41,754 nt of DNA from DYGX01 sp035325905 (GCA_035325905.1 DAOKYY010000028.1:1-41754), one strand, 5' to 3'. Numbered from the stretch's first letter, positions 1-9,900 are shown. Program-made: numbers and translations. Notes: a model not told the origin generated them from the letters alone.

Positions 1-1218
1 CATCGTCAGCACCGGGCGGATGCGCTCGACCGCCCAGTCCACTTGCTCCTGCGTGATGATCAGCGGCGGGGCGAAGCGGATGATGTTGTGATGCGTCTCT
101 TTGGCGAGGATGCCCTCGCCCTGGAGCGCCTCGCAGAAGCGGCGCGCGCCGCCGGCCTGCGGGTGTAGCTCCACGCCGATCATCAGCCCCTTGCCGCGCA
201 CTTCCTTGACATGCGGGCTGTTCATTTCGGCGAGCTGATCCTGGAAATACTCGCCCATCGTCGCGGCGTTCTGGATCAGGTCTTCCTCGACCAGCACGCG
301 CAGCGCCGCGCGCGCGATCGCCGCGCCGAGCGGGTTGCCGCCGAATGTGCTGCCGTGGTCGCCGGGCCGGAAAACGTCCATCACCTCACGGTTGGAGAGC
401 ATGGCCGAGACCGGGTAGAACCCGCCGGAGAGCGCCTTGCCGATGGTGATCACGTCCGGGCGCACGCCCTCGTGATCGCAGGCGAACAGCTTGCCGGTCC
501 GGCCCAGGCCGGTCTGAATCTCGTCCGCGATGAGCAGGACGTTGTGCTGCGTGCACAGCTCGCGCGCGCGCCGCAGGTAGCCCGGCGGCGGGACGATCAC
601 GCCGCCCTCGCCCTGGATCGGCTCGACAATGAACGCGACCGTATTGGGCGTGATCGCGGCTTCGAGCGCGTCCGCATCGCCATACGGAATGACTTTGAAG
701 CCGGGCGTGAACGGGCCGAATCCGGCCCGGTACTGCGGCTCGGAGCTAAAGCTGACGATCGAGATCGTGCGCCCGGCGAAGTTCCCGGTGCAGGCGATGA
801 TCTCCGCCTGCCCGTCCGGCACGCCTTTGACCTCGTACCCCCATTTGCGCGCCGCCTTGAGCGCGGTCTCGACCGCTTCGGCGCCGGTGTTCATTGGCAG
901 CGCCTTGTCGTAGCCGGTCAGCTCGCACAGGTCGCGGTAGAACAAGCCAAGCTGGTCGTTGCGAAAGGCGCGGCTGGTCAGCGGCAGGCGCTCGGCCTGT
1001 TCGATCAGCGCGGCGCGGATGCGGGGGTGGCCGTGCCCCTGGTTCACGGCGCTGTAGGCGCTCAGGCAGTCCATATAGCGATTGCCCTCGACATCCCACA
1101 CCCATACGCCCTCGCCCCGGCTCAGCACCACGTCGAGCGGCTTGTAGTTGCGCGCGCCGTACAGGTCTTCCAAAGCCATCAGTTCTTCAGACGAAAGTTG
1201 CTCATGAAGCGTTTCCAT
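1..1218 (-). CDS. rocD: Ornithine--oxo-acid aminotransferase (class III, PLP), C-terminus cut by window edge
   Basis: This reading frame starts at ATG 1218-1216 and stays open to base 1, giving 406 codons without a stop. That is close to the usual full length of about 400 residues, so only a short C-terminal piece should be missing. It opens METLHEQLSSEELMALEDLYG. The class III aminotransferase signature is clear: ADEIQTGLGRTGK, then ITIGKALSGGFYPVSA, in which Lys261 should form the PLP Schiff base, then GSTFGGNPLG. The NYKPLDVVLSRGEGVWVWD and NTGAEAVETALK stretches favour ornithine aminotransferase over acetylornithine or GABA enzymes. The expected reaction is ornithine + 2-oxoglutarate to glutamate semialdehyde + glutamate in the cytoplasm. 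An AGGA lies about 9 bases before the start. No arginine or proline gene lies beside it in the window. Confidence 0.9.
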   Translation of the reverse strand, partial: METLHEQLSSEELMALEDLYGARNYKPLDVVLSRGEGVWVWDVEGNRYMDCLSAYSAVNQGHGHPRIRAALIEQAERLPLTSRAFRNDQLGLFYRDLCELTGYDKALPMNTGAEAVETALKAARKWGYEVKGVPDGQAEIIACTGNFAGRTISIVSFSSEPQYRAGFGPFTPGFKVIPYGDADALEAAITPNTVAFIVEPIQGEGGVIVPPPGYLRRARELCTQHNVLLIADEIQTGLGRTGKLFACDHEGVRPDVITIGKALSGGFYPVSAMLSNREVMDVFRPGDHGSTFGGNPLGAAIARAALRVLVEEDLIQNAATMGEYFQDQLAEMNSPHVKEVRGKGLMIGVELHPQAGGARRFCEALQGEGILAKETHHNIIRFAPPLIITQEQVDWAVERIRPVLTM

Positions 1219-1377
1219 AACCTGTCCTTTTGTCCTGACCTGCGATGCGCCGGGCAGGGCGAGCACGTCCGTAGGGGCGGCGCGTGCCTGCGCGGCGGAA
1301 AGGTGCCCGCCGGTCCCGCCGGCCGGCAAGCTATGACACCTCAATCGTCGATCTTACCTGGATTATCCTGTTTCCCG

Positions 1378-1383
1378 ATTATA
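1378..1383 (-). promoter_or_regulatory. Possible -10 box upstream of rocD
   Basis: The minus strand reads TATAAT here, about 160 bases before the rocD start. No convincing -35 box lies 16-18 bases upstream and there is no TG extension, so this is a weak candidate. The rest of the 297-base divergent gap (1219-1515) holds no gene, RNA or strong repeat that I can recognise. Confidence 0.25.
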
Positions 1384-1515
1384 GCGCCACTGGCAGACCG
1401 TGCGCAGACCATATAGAACCGCCGCCCGTCCTGCAGCGATTCGATTTGCCCGGACCGGAGCCGTGACGTACACTAACCCCGCGAGTCTGCGCCTGCGCGC
1501 CACAGGATGTGCGTG

Positions 1516-3117
1516 ATGGACCCGGTGCCCAATCCCTACAATCCGCTTGAGCCGGTGGAGAACCCGGCGTGGTTTTTTGGCCGCGAGGACGCCTTCGCTT
1601 TCTTCCGCCAGCGCCTGGTCGGGATCCCGCTGCAGCACGCGCTGGTGCTGATCGGGCGGCGCGGGCTGGGCAAAAGCTCGCTGCTGCGCCAGCTTCAGCA
1701 TCACCTGGACGAGAGCTACCGCGTCTGCGTGATCGACCTCACGCTGGTCGATTTGCGCGGCGAGGAGCGGTTTTTCGCGGCGCTGGTGGACGAGATTCGT
1801 GCCACGCTGGAGCAGGCTGAGGTCAGCACCTATCGCCTGCCCGACTGGCCGGAGTCCGGCGACGAAGCGGCGGACCGGCGCGCGTGGTTCCGCGACGTGT
1901 ATCTCGACGTAGCAATGAGCGCGCTGCGTCACCGCCACCTGGTCATCGCGCTCGACGACGCGCACCTGCTGCTCGACGCGATCGATAAGGGGACGCTGTC
2001 CCCGGACCTGCCGGAATACCTGGGCGCGCTCCAGGCCGCGCACGACCGGCTCGATTTCGCGCTGGCGCTGGACATCAGCCACGAGGATCGCGCGCTGGCC
2101 GTGCCGCTGATGGCCGACCCGGCCCTTCATTACCGGCTGTCAGAGCTGCCGCCCGCCGACGCCGAGCGCCTGGTGCGCGAGCCGGTCGCGCGGGTTTACA
2201 GCTACGACGAGGGGCTGGTGCCGGGCATTTTGGCGCTGGCCGGTGGGCACCCGTTCCTGCTGACTTCGATCTGCCGGCTGATCTTCCGGCGGTCGGAGGA
2301 GCGCCACCACGCCGGCTCGATCATCGAGCTGGACCTAATCGCGGTCTATCCTGCGGCGCTCGACCAGGCGAGCGAGATTCTGCGTCCTCTGTGGCGCGGG
2401 GCCTCGCAGAACGAGCGGCTGACGCTGGTCGCGCTGGCGCGGCGCAGCGGCCAGGACGCCGCCCCGCCCGTTACCTTTGACGCGCTGCACGCCGAAGTGA
2501 ACGATCTCGGCTACGAAGTCAGCAAGACACAGCTTGCCTCCGCCCTGCGCAGCCTCGACTATAAGGGGCTGGTGCGCATGGACGCCAGCGGGCATTACGG
2601 CTTCCCCGCGCTGCTGATCCCGCGCTGGCTGTACGCGAACACAGATATCCCGGCCCCCGCGCCCGCGCCGGAGGTGACGCGCGCCTGGGGCCGCCCCGCG
2701 CTGGTGGCGCTGGCGGTGATCGTCGTCGTCGGGCTGATCGGCGCCGCCGCGCTGAGCGGAGCCTTCGGCGGGGATGAAGACGACGCCCCGGCCAGCTTGC
2801 CTACCGCACCGACTGCCACGCTCTCGCTCAACCTGGAAGCAACGCGGCAGGCGGAGTTCGCGACCCAGACCGAGCAGGCGCGCCCGACCGTGACCGCAAC
2901 CCCCAGCGACACGCCTGAGCCGAGCGCGACGCCGACCATCACGGCCAGCCCGACCGCGTCCGACACGCCGAGCCAGACGCCGTCACCCACCCGGACGCCG
3001 AGCCAGACGCCGTCGCCCAGCCCGACGCCGAGCGCCACTCGCACGCCGGATGCGACCACACGCCCGACGCGCACGCCGCGCCCCACACAAATCCCGACAC
3101 TCGATCCCGACGGCTAG
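1516..3117 (+). CDS. Membrane-anchored AAA/STAND-like ATPase with Thr/Pro/Ser-rich tail
   Basis: This 533-residue protein has an N-terminal P-loop ATPase domain of the AAA_16/STAND type. NPYNPLEPV and FFGRED precede the Walker A motif GRRGLGKSS (residues 47-55), and LVIALDDAHLLLD serves as Walker B near residue 145. A winged-helix-like region follows at about 300-370 (LRSLDYKGLVRMDASGHYGF). One membrane helix lies near 394-415. The last 110 residues are a low-complexity tail of TPSDTPEPSATPT-like repeats, probably outside the cell. The ATPase part would then be cytoplasmic. I chose ATG 1516 because AGGA at 1504-1507 is spaced 8 bases from it; an in-frame ATG lies at 1507. The function is unknown. 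Such ATPases often act as signalling switches, but no partner is adjacent. Confidence 0.8.
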   Translation: MDPVPNPYNPLEPVENPAWFFGREDAFAFFRQRLVGIPLQHALVLIGRRGLGKSSLLRQLQHHLDESYRVCVIDLTLVDLRGEERFFAALVDEIRATLEQAEVSTYRLPDWPESGDEAADRRAWFRDVYLDVAMSALRHRHLVIALDDAHLLLDAIDKGTLSPDLPEYLGALQAAHDRLDFALALDISHEDRALAVPLMADPALHYRLSELPPADAERLVREPVARVYSYDEGLVPGILALAGGHPFLLTSICRLIFRRSEERHHAGSIIELDLIAVYPAALDQASEILRPLWRGASQNERLTLVALARRSGQDAAPPVTFDALHAEVNDLGYEVSKTQLASALRSLDYKGLVRMDASGHYGFPALLIPRWLYANTDIPAPAPAPEVTRAWGRPALVALAVIVVVGLIGAAALSGAFGGDEDDAPASLPTAPTATLSLNLEATRQAEFATQTEQARPTVTATPSDTPEPSATPTITASPTASDTPSQTPSPTRTPSQTPSPSPTPSATRTPDATTRPTRTPRPTQIPTLDPDG

Positions 3118-3180
3118 CGCGCAGCCGCCAGTACCGGCTGGCTCAGAGATAACCGTAATAAAAACCGTATAAAATCGTTT

Positions 3181-3209
3181 TTGAGCCTCTAGACACACCA
3201 GAATAAATC
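3181..3209 (+). promoter_or_regulatory. Candidate sigma70-type promoter for the 3373 gene
   Basis: TTGAGC (3181-3186) and TAAATC (3204-3209) are separated by 17 bases in an A/T-richer patch of an otherwise GC-rich gap. A second -10-like TACAAT lies at 3214-3219. Both are weak matches. The position is about 160 bases before the next gene start, and the rest of the 3118-3372 gap shows nothing else. Confidence 0.3.
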
Positions 3210-3372
3210 CGGCTACAATCAAGTAGACCGGACCCGCCGCTATCGTTTTTAGTTGTCCCGCGCGGCACGTTGCACTTATGGCCGGATAGGCGGTTGCGGG
3301 GCGCGTGCCATTCTCCATTCCGCTTGCGATCTCTCGCCCATACCGCTCGCTGGACTATCGAAAGGATAGCCC

Positions 3373-4113
3373 ATGTCGCCGATCAATCGCATTCTCGATG
3401 AGTCCGCGATCCGCTGGGGGATCGCGCCGCGCGCCGCGCGGTGGTTGTTCTGGCTGCCGCTGATCATCAGCGCGTTGCTGCCGCTGCTGCGGCTCGACAG
3501 GCGCCTCTATCGCGCCGTATTGCGCGAGGACGGCCCGATTGAAGCGGCGACAGCGCTGCTTTTTTTCGTGGCATTTCTGGCCGGCGGGCGCGCCGCGATC
3601 CACCTGTTCCGGCACGGTTATCGCTCGCAGGGCGCGCTGTACGTGCTGTTCGCGGGGGTGATGTTCTTCTGCGCGGGCGAAGAAATTTCGTGGGGACAGC
3701 GCATTTTGGGCTTTTCCACCCCCGCAGCCATCGAAGAGATCAACAAGCAGGACGAGCTGACGCTGCACAACATCGGCGGCACGCTGGACGCGCTCAAGTT
3801 CATGATGTTGATCGGCGGCGGGCTGGGCGCGGTGGCGTATGTCGCCAATGAGAAGCTCAAGATTCAGCGTTTCTGGGCGCTCGCAGATTACCTGCTCGTC
3901 CCGCCCTTCTTTATTGCCTCGTCGTTCTTTCTGATGTTCGCCTTCCGGCTGCTCCGGTACATCTTTTTTCCCGACTTCAACACGACGGTCACGCGCTATG
4001 GCGAGTGGATCGAGTTCTGCTTCGCCTTTGGCTTCGCGGTGTTCGCGCTGCTGGTGCGCCGCTATGTGTTGGCGGGGCGGCCAGTGCCGGCCGAGGCGCC
4101 CGCCCCCGTGTAG
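3373..4113 (+). CDS. Conserved multi-pass membrane protein of unknown function
   Basis: This 246-residue protein has about six hydrophobic segments, at roughly residues 25-40, 59-75, 88-104, 138-155, 172-195 and 212-230. The start is well supported by AAAGGA at 3361-3366, six bases before ATG 3373. A polar signature sits just after the third hydrophobic segment: CAGEEISWGQRILGF, followed about 20 residues later by NKQDELTLHN. Such invariant-looking acidic and polar residues beside a membrane helix suggest a functional site, but I do not know the role of the family. Two hairpins follow the stop codon, the second a strong bidirectional terminator. Transcription appears to be single-gene. Confidence 0.75.
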   Translation: MSPINRILDESAIRWGIAPRAARWLFWLPLIISALLPLLRLDRRLYRAVLREDGPIEAATALLFFVAFLAGGRAAIHLFRHGYRSQGALYVLFAGVMFFCAGEEISWGQRILGFSTPAAIEEINKQDELTLHNIGGTLDALKFMMLIGGGLGAVAYVANEKLKIQRFWALADYLLVPPFFIASSFFLMFAFRLLRYIFFPDFNTTVTRYGEWIEFCFAFGFAVFALLVRRYVLAGRPVPAEAPAPV

Positions 4114-4114
4114 C

Positions 4115-4167
4115 CCCGACGGAGCATTTGTCGGGAAATGAAAAACCGTGGCTGGCCCACGGTTTTT
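4115..4167. terminator. Bidirectional intrinsic terminator between convergent genes
   Basis: A perfect 11-bp inverted repeat (4141-4151 AAAAACCGTGG and 4157-4167 CCACGGTTTTT) with a 5-base loop carries an A-run on the left and a T-run on the right, so it can end transcripts from both sides. A smaller hairpin, CCCGAC/GTCGGG (4115-4120 and 4130-4135), precedes it just after the stop codon at 4113. It sits exactly between the convergent genes ending at 4113 (+) and 4189 (-). Confidence 0.85.
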
Positions 4168-4188
4168 TGTCTGACGAACAACATTGTC

Positions 4189-6561
4189 CTATTCGAGCGC
4201 GAGGCGCACCTGCCCCGGCAGCACGTTCGCCAGCAGCAGCATCCCGCCCGCGTCGGCGGCCAGCGTGCGCGTCGCGCTGCCTTCGAGCGCCACCTGGTAG
4301 CTCGCGCCGGGCCGCAAGCCGGTGATCAGCGTGTGCTCGATGCCGGACGCAACCGGGAACGCAGCCTCCGTCAGGTCGGTCCCATCTCCCGCGCTGACGG
4401 CAAACAGCACCTGGCGCGTGCCGAGCGCGACCCCGCGCACCTGCTCGCCGAGCACCAGCACCCCTTCGGGCGGCGCGGGCGCGTCCGCCGCCTGCGCGAC
4501 CAGCGCGCTGAGGAACCAGTTGTCAAGCTGTGGCGCGCCCGGCATCACATCCAGCCGGAAGGCGCCGGGCGCGCGCGGCTCGGACGTGTTGCGCGCTGGC
4601 TCGCCGAACGCCTGGCTGACCGGCTGCCCCGCGACCTCGAAGCCGCGCGCCACTGACACCCGGCTGTTCGGCACCAGGTTTTGCAGGTAGAGCGCGCTGT
4701 CGCCGTGCTGGACGCGGTAGTACAGCCCCGCCGGCTGCGGCTCGGCCTCGAAGTGGACCACGGTCAGTGGGGAATAGGCCATGCCGGTCGTCACCACCCG
4801 GTCGGAGACGATCACCAGATCGGGCCGCCAATAGACCAGCTCGCGCAGCACCAGCCGAGCTTTCGGCGCGTTGCCCGGCGTGCTATAGAAGGTGCCGTTG
4901 TACGCCCCGCTCAGGTCGGCGCGCAGATAGGTCGCCTCCCCGATCTCGCTGCTGCGCGTCAGCGAGCCGGTGTCATACGCCTGCCAGCTCGCGATCAGCG
5001 TGTCAAGATTGCTTGGGCCGGATGGGTACGGCGCGGCGCTGCGCTGGCCGCAGTCGTTCAGCCAGACCGCGCGCTCGGCATTGGGGCGGATGTCGTCAAA
5101 TGTCTCGGTCAGGTTGCAAATCAGGATCGTGTTGGCGGCCAGGGTGCGCGCCGTCCAGTTGGCGTCGTGGTCGGAGTCGCCGCTGTCCGTGCTGAGGCCG
5201 CTGCGCACCGCCAGATCGTCTGCCCCGCGCGAGATCGTGAAGCTGCCCTGGTCGTAGAACTGCGCCGCTGCCAGACGGTCGCCCGCCGTGAAGCTCACGT
5301 AAATTGCGCCCTCGTCAAGCGCGAGCGTGTCATCAAACCAGCGCGATCGCATGAAGACGTGCCCGTTGTACGGCGCGATCCAGGTGCGCGGCGCGGGCGG
5401 CAGACCGCCATCCGACTCGTCGCGCCACAGAAACTCCTCGACCGCCAGCCAGCCGGCGACGGCGGTCGGCGGCTGCGTCAGGAACCAGTCCATCCAGTTG
5501 GCGTGCGATGTGCCGCCGAAGACGGCCCGCAGCAGGAGGTCCTGCGCGCGCCCGTAAAACGCGGCGGGATGATTGCGCGGCGTGTCGCCGATGATCGCCG
5601 GGTAGCGGTGCAGCGCCAGCCCCGACCCGTCGCCGAGGGGCGCGCTGCCCGGCTGCCACTGGAACAGGTCATACGCCAGCCGGTCATACCACCAGCGCGT
5701 GTCATCGAAATAGTTTTCGCTCGCGGCGGTCCACCACGCCAGCGCGGTCTGCGCGAGCGCCCAGCCCGCGTAAAAGCCGTGAAACGGCCCTTCGGCCCAC
5801 GCGCCGCCGATCTGCTGGTCCAGCGCGGGCAGAACATAGCCGGTGAAACGCGTGCGGGCGTCGTCCGCCAGCCCGTCGGCTTCGGGACGCTCCCCGCGCA
5901 GCGCGAGCGCGCTGGCGGTCAGCGCCCACAGCCCGCGCGCGCTGGCGCTGGTAAACGCGCGCGGCTGGTCGCCATCCCACAGCAGGCCGTTGCGGTCAAA
6001 CTCTGGATCGCGCAGGCGCTTGGCCGCCGCCGAGAGCGCCTGCTCCAGCGCGGCGCGCTGATCGTCGTCGAGCGCGCCGTGCAGCCAGTCATAACCGACC
6101 GCCAGCGCCGCCACCCGATCAAAGAACTCGACGCTCAGACCTCCCGCGCCGCTCAGCGCCGGATCGGCGGCGATCCGCTCCGCCAGCGCGTCAAGCAGAG
6201 GCCGGGCACGCGCCGCGTAGCTTTCCTCGCCCGTCGCCAGCCACATAACCGCCAGCGCCCGGATCGCGCCGTCCGGGTGCGCCTCAGCGTCCGCTTCGGG
6301 GCCACCGGACTCCGCATAGGCGCGCAGCGCAATCCAGGCCGCGCGGTTTTCTGCGGCGCGCGGGCGCAGTGTGCGATCTACGTACTCGCGGGTGATCAGC
6401 AGGCGGGGATGCTCGCCGGGCGCGGCGAGCGGCAGCGGTGGCGCGTCATCCTGCGCGCGCGCCGCGCCGAAACCGGCCGCCAGCGGCGCGAGCAGCATCA
6501 TCAAGGCGGCCAGCGCCTGCGCCAGTCGCATCAGGGCATGGTACCGCTGGGGACACGGCAT
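4189..6561 (-). CDS. Exported heparinase II/III-like (polysaccharide lyase-type) protein
   Basis: This protein of about 790 residues begins with a signal peptide (MRLAQALAALMMLLAPLAAG, ending near AARA-Q). An all-alpha toroid region follows, with HPRLLITREYVD, a conserved VGYDWLHGAL and WAEGPFHGFYAGWALAQTALAWW. The beta-sandwich region has GHVFMRSRW and then FTAGDRLAAAQFYDQGSFTISRG. That order matches heparinase II/III and alginate-lyase-like proteins. Residues before DQGSF are Ala/Gln/Phe/Tyr where many relatives have histidines, so lyase activity is uncertain. The start at 6561 overlaps the FHA stop codon by one base (TGATG), which suggests translational coupling. An ATG at 6531 would begin right at the signal peptide and is the alternative. 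It is the last gene of the Clp-kinase-FHA unit. Confidence 0.75.
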   Translation of the reverse strand: MPCPQRYHALMRLAQALAALMMLLAPLAAGFGAARAQDDAPPLPLAAPGEHPRLLITREYVDRTLRPRAAENRAAWIALRAYAESGGPEADAEAHPDGAIRALAVMWLATGEESYAARARPLLDALAERIAADPALSGAGGLSVEFFDRVAALAVGYDWLHGALDDDQRAALEQALSAAAKRLRDPEFDRNGLLWDGDQPRAFTSASARGLWALTASALALRGERPEADGLADDARTRFTGYVLPALDQQIGGAWAEGPFHGFYAGWALAQTALAWWTAASENYFDDTRWWYDRLAYDLFQWQPGSAPLGDGSGLALHRYPAIIGDTPRNHPAAFYGRAQDLLLRAVFGGTSHANWMDWFLTQPPTAVAGWLAVEEFLWRDESDGGLPPAPRTWIAPYNGHVFMRSRWFDDTLALDEGAIYVSFTAGDRLAAAQFYDQGSFTISRGADDLAVRSGLSTDSGDSDHDANWTARTLAANTILICNLTETFDDIRPNAERAVWLNDCGQRSAAPYPSGPSNLDTLIASWQAYDTGSLTRSSEIGEATYLRADLSGAYNGTFYSTPGNAPKARLVLRELVYWRPDLVIVSDRVVTTGMAYSPLTVVHFEAEPQPAGLYYRVQHGDSALYLQNLVPNSRVSVARGFEVAGQPVSQAFGEPARNTSEPRAPGAFRLDVMPGAPQLDNWFLSALVAQAADAPAPPEGVLVLGEQVRGVALGTRQVLFAVSAGDGTDLTEAAFPVASGIEHTLITGLRPGASYQVALEGSATRTLAADAGGMLLLANVLPGQVRLALE

Positions 6562-6920
6562 CAGAAGGGCAGATCGTCGGCGTCGAGCGGGACAAAGCTG
6601 GTCGCCGGCTCGATCCGCAGCCAGGTGCGCCCGATGCGGAACAACTGGCCCGGCTCGATCTGGACGCGCCCGGTGATTTTTTCGTCGCCGACATACGTCC
6701 CGTTGGTGCTCTGCTTGTCTTCGAGCCAGAACGTCTCGCGGTCGCAGATCAGCGCGGCGTGCTCGCGCGAGACCTGGCTGTCGTAATTGAGGCAAACATC
6801 CGAGCCTTCGCGCCGCCCGATGCTGATCACCGTTGGCTCGTCGGAATCGAGCAGCCGCTCAAACGTCAGCACCGCGCCATCCTGCGGCCCGCTCATCAGC
6901 GCGACTTCAATCTGGTCCAC
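6561..6920 (-). CDS. FHA-domain phosphothreonine-binding protein
   Basis: This is a 119-residue, single-domain forkhead-associated protein. The hallmark residues are present in order: ISIGRREGSDVCLNYD, then SQVSREHAAL (the S-x-x-H loop that binds phosphothreonine) and QSTNGTYVGDEKI (the N-G-T loop). FHA domains bind phosphothreonine peptides, usually made by the Ser/Thr kinases encoded beside them. I chose GTG 6920 because GGGGAG lies 9 bases upstream; the in-frame ATG at 6896 would trim the first beta strand. It lies 70 bases downstream of the TPR-kinase gene and its stop codon overlaps the next start. It is probably the readout of one or both kinases in this block. Confidence 0.9.
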   Translation of the reverse strand: MDQIEVALMSGPQDGAVLTFERLLDSDEPTVISIGRREGSDVCLNYDSQVSREHAALICDRETFWLEDKQSTNGTYVGDEKITGRVQIEPGQLFRIGRTWLRIEPATSFVPLDADDLPF

Positions 6921-6990
6921 TGTGCTTAACTCCCCACTTCGGCCAACCGTCGTGTATGGCGCAATTGTACTCGTTCGCGTCGCGCGCCGC

Positions 6991-9900
6991 CTACTCCTCG
7001 TCGTTGAGCCGCTGGCGCGCTTCGGTGCGCTTCTCGCGCGAGGGGCGGTGCGAAGGGTCGATCTCCAGCGCCCGGTTGAAGACGCTGACCGCTTCTTCCC
7101 AGCGCCCAAGCTGCATCAGGACCTCGCCCCGGTTGTGCCAGAACCACACGTCGCGTGGCGCGACTTCGGTGGCGCGGACGAAGCAGGCCAACGCGTCCTC
7201 GTAGCGCCCCAGCGCGCTGAGCGCCAGCCCCTTGCCGTTCCAGGCCCAGCCGTACTGCGGGCTGAACGTGAGCGCCTGGTCGTAGGCGTCGAGCGCCTCG
7301 GCGTGGCGGTCCATGCGGCGCAGGATCTGCCCCTTGCGCGCCCAGGCCGATTCGTTCTGCGGCTCCAGCTTGAGCGCCTGCTCGTTGACTTGCAGCGCGT
7401 CTTCAATCCGCCCCAGCGCCAGCAGCGGCTCGATCTGGTTGATGCAGTACCAGACGCTGGTCGGGTCTTCCTGCGCGGCGCGCTCGTAGCTGAGCAGGGC
7501 TTCCTCGCGGCGATCCATCGCTTCGAGCGCCAGCCCGCGCCCGTTCCAGGCCCAGGCGTAGCCCGGCTCCAGCTTGAGCGCCTGGTCGTAGGCGGCGACG
7601 CTCTCCTTATAGCGGCCCAGGCGGCGCAGCGCCTGCCCGCGCTTGGCCCAGCTTTCGGGATGCTCGCGGTTGAGGCGCAGCGCGCGCTCCAGCGGGGTCA
7701 GCGCCTCCTCGTACTGGTGCAGCAGGATCAGCTCGTCGGCCTGGTTGTACCAGAACCACACGTCGTCAGGCTGCAACGTGGCGGCCCGCCGGAAGCAGGA
7801 CAGCGCCTCTTCATGGCGGTCCAGCGCGCTGAGCGCCAGCCCGCGCCCGTTCCAGGCCCAGGCATAATCGGGCGCCAGCTCGACGGCCCGGCTGTAGCTC
7901 GCCAGCGCCTCTTCGTCGCGCCCCATGCGGCGCAGCGCCTGGCCCTGCTTGGCCCAGGCGCGAATGTAGCGCGGGTCCACTTCGAGCGCGCGCTGCAAGG
8001 CGGTCAGCGCGTCGCCGTAGGCTTTGACGTACACCAGCGTGTCGCCCTTGTTGTACCAGTAGAGCGGGTTGGACGGCTCGGCCTGCGCGGCGCGATCATA
8101 GGCTTCGATCGCCTCGTTGAAGCGCCCCAGCAGTTCGAGCGTAACGCCACGCTCGTTCCAGGCCCAGGCGTAATCCGGCTCTAGCTTGACGGCGCGCGCC
8201 AGATGCTGAAGCGCCTTCTGCGGCTGGTCCTTGTGGCGGTAGGCGTTGCCGAGCCGCGCCCAGGACCGCGCGTGATCCGGGTTGATCTGCGTCGCCTGCT
8301 CCAGCAGCTTGATCGCCTCGTCGTAGCGTTCTTGCAGCACGAGCAGGTTGCCCTGGTTGTACCAGTGCCAGACGTCGTGCGGGGCGTACTCCGCCGCGCG
8401 GCGATAGTGCTCCAGCGCCTCGTCGTAGCGGCCCATGCGCTCCAGCACGATGCCCTTGCCGTTGATCGCCCAGGCGTAGTCTGGCTTGAGACGCAGCGCC
8501 TGGTCATAGGCGTCGATTGCGCTGTCGTAGCGTTCCAGATAGCGGTAGACCTGCCCCAGCTTGGCCCACGAATAGGCGTGGTTAGGCGCGACGCGGGTCG
8601 CCTGCTGGGCGGGCGCGAGCGACTGCTGGTAGCGGCCCATCTCGACCAGCATCTCGGACTGGTTGTACCAGTGCCAGACCTCGCTCGGCTGGTGGCGCGA
8701 CGCCTGCTCGAAGGCTTCGAGCGCCTCGTCCAACCGGCCCAACGCCTTGAGCGCCAGCCCTTTGCCGTTCCACGACCAGGCGTAGGGCGGGTTCAGCTCC
8801 AGCGCGCGGTTGTAGGCGTTGAGCGCCTCCGGGTAGCGTTCCAGCGCGCGCAAGACCTGGCCGCGCTTGGCCCAGCTTTCGGCGTGATAGGGGTCAATTG
8901 AGAGCGCGTGCTCCAACACCTCCATCGCCCCGTCATAGTCGCGCATGGCGTGCAGCGCCTCGGCCTGGTTGTACCACGCCCAGACGTTGCCCGGCTGAAG
9001 CTCGGTCGCGGTCTGGTGGGCCGCCAGCGCGCGCTCGATCTGGTTGAGCCGCTCCAACACTTGCCCTTTGCCGGTCCAGGCCCAGGCGAAGCGCGGGTTC
9101 AGCTCTAGGGCGCGCTCGTAGCTGCCGAGCGCCTCGTCATAGCGGTTGAGCAGGCGCAGCGTCCGCCCCTGGCGCGCCCAGGCCCAGGCGGAATTCGGCT
9201 CGATCTCCAGCGCGCGGCGATAGGCGATCAGCGCCTCCTCGGCGTAGCCCAGCTCGGTCAGGCTATAGCCCTTGTCCATCAGCTCGCGCACTTCGAGCGC
9301 CGGGCCGCTTTGCTCCATTTCGGGCGGCGCGCCGGTGACGGCCTCGTATTGCCCCGCCAGCGCGCTGACCAGCTCGCCCCAGGTCTGCGGCCGGTCGGCG
9401 GGGTCTTTGGCGAGGCACGCCAGCGTCAGCGCGCGCACCTCGGCGGGCAGATCGGTGGCCGTTTCGGGGAAGGCGGGCGCCAGCGTCAGATGCGCCTTGA
9501 CCCAAAGCTCGAAGCCCTTCGCCGCGAAGACCGTCTGGCGCGTTAGCATCTCGTAGAGCACGCAGCCAAAGGCGTAAATGTCGGCGCGCAGGTCCACCTG
9601 CTCGGCGCGGCACTGCTCCGGCGACAGGTAGGGCGCGGTGCCGACGACCGCCCCGGCGCGCGTCAGGCCGGTCACGTCGCCGTGCAGCGTATCGTGCGGC
9701 GGGACATCGTCCAGGTCCAGCGAGCGCACCAGGCCGAAATCGGTCACTTTGGCGATGCCGTCGTGCCGGACGAGGATATTGGCTGGCTTGAGGTCGCGGT
9801 GCACCAGCCCCGGCACCAGCTTGACCGCGTGTTGCATGGCGAGCGCGATTTGCAGGCCGAATTCCAGCGCGGCCGGCAGGTCGATGCGGTTGTGGCGAAT

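Noticed and set aside
2880..3110. Minisatellite or mobile repeat in the 1516 gene tail
   Set aside because: The repeats encode an in-frame Thr/Pro/Ser-rich tail typical of such membrane proteins, so they are part of the gene.
4681..6786. 701-codon open frame opposite the heparinase-like gene
   Set aside because: It has Arg/Ala/Gln-rich shadow composition and no ribosome site or domain. The opposite strand encodes a coherent signal peptide and lyase-type fold.
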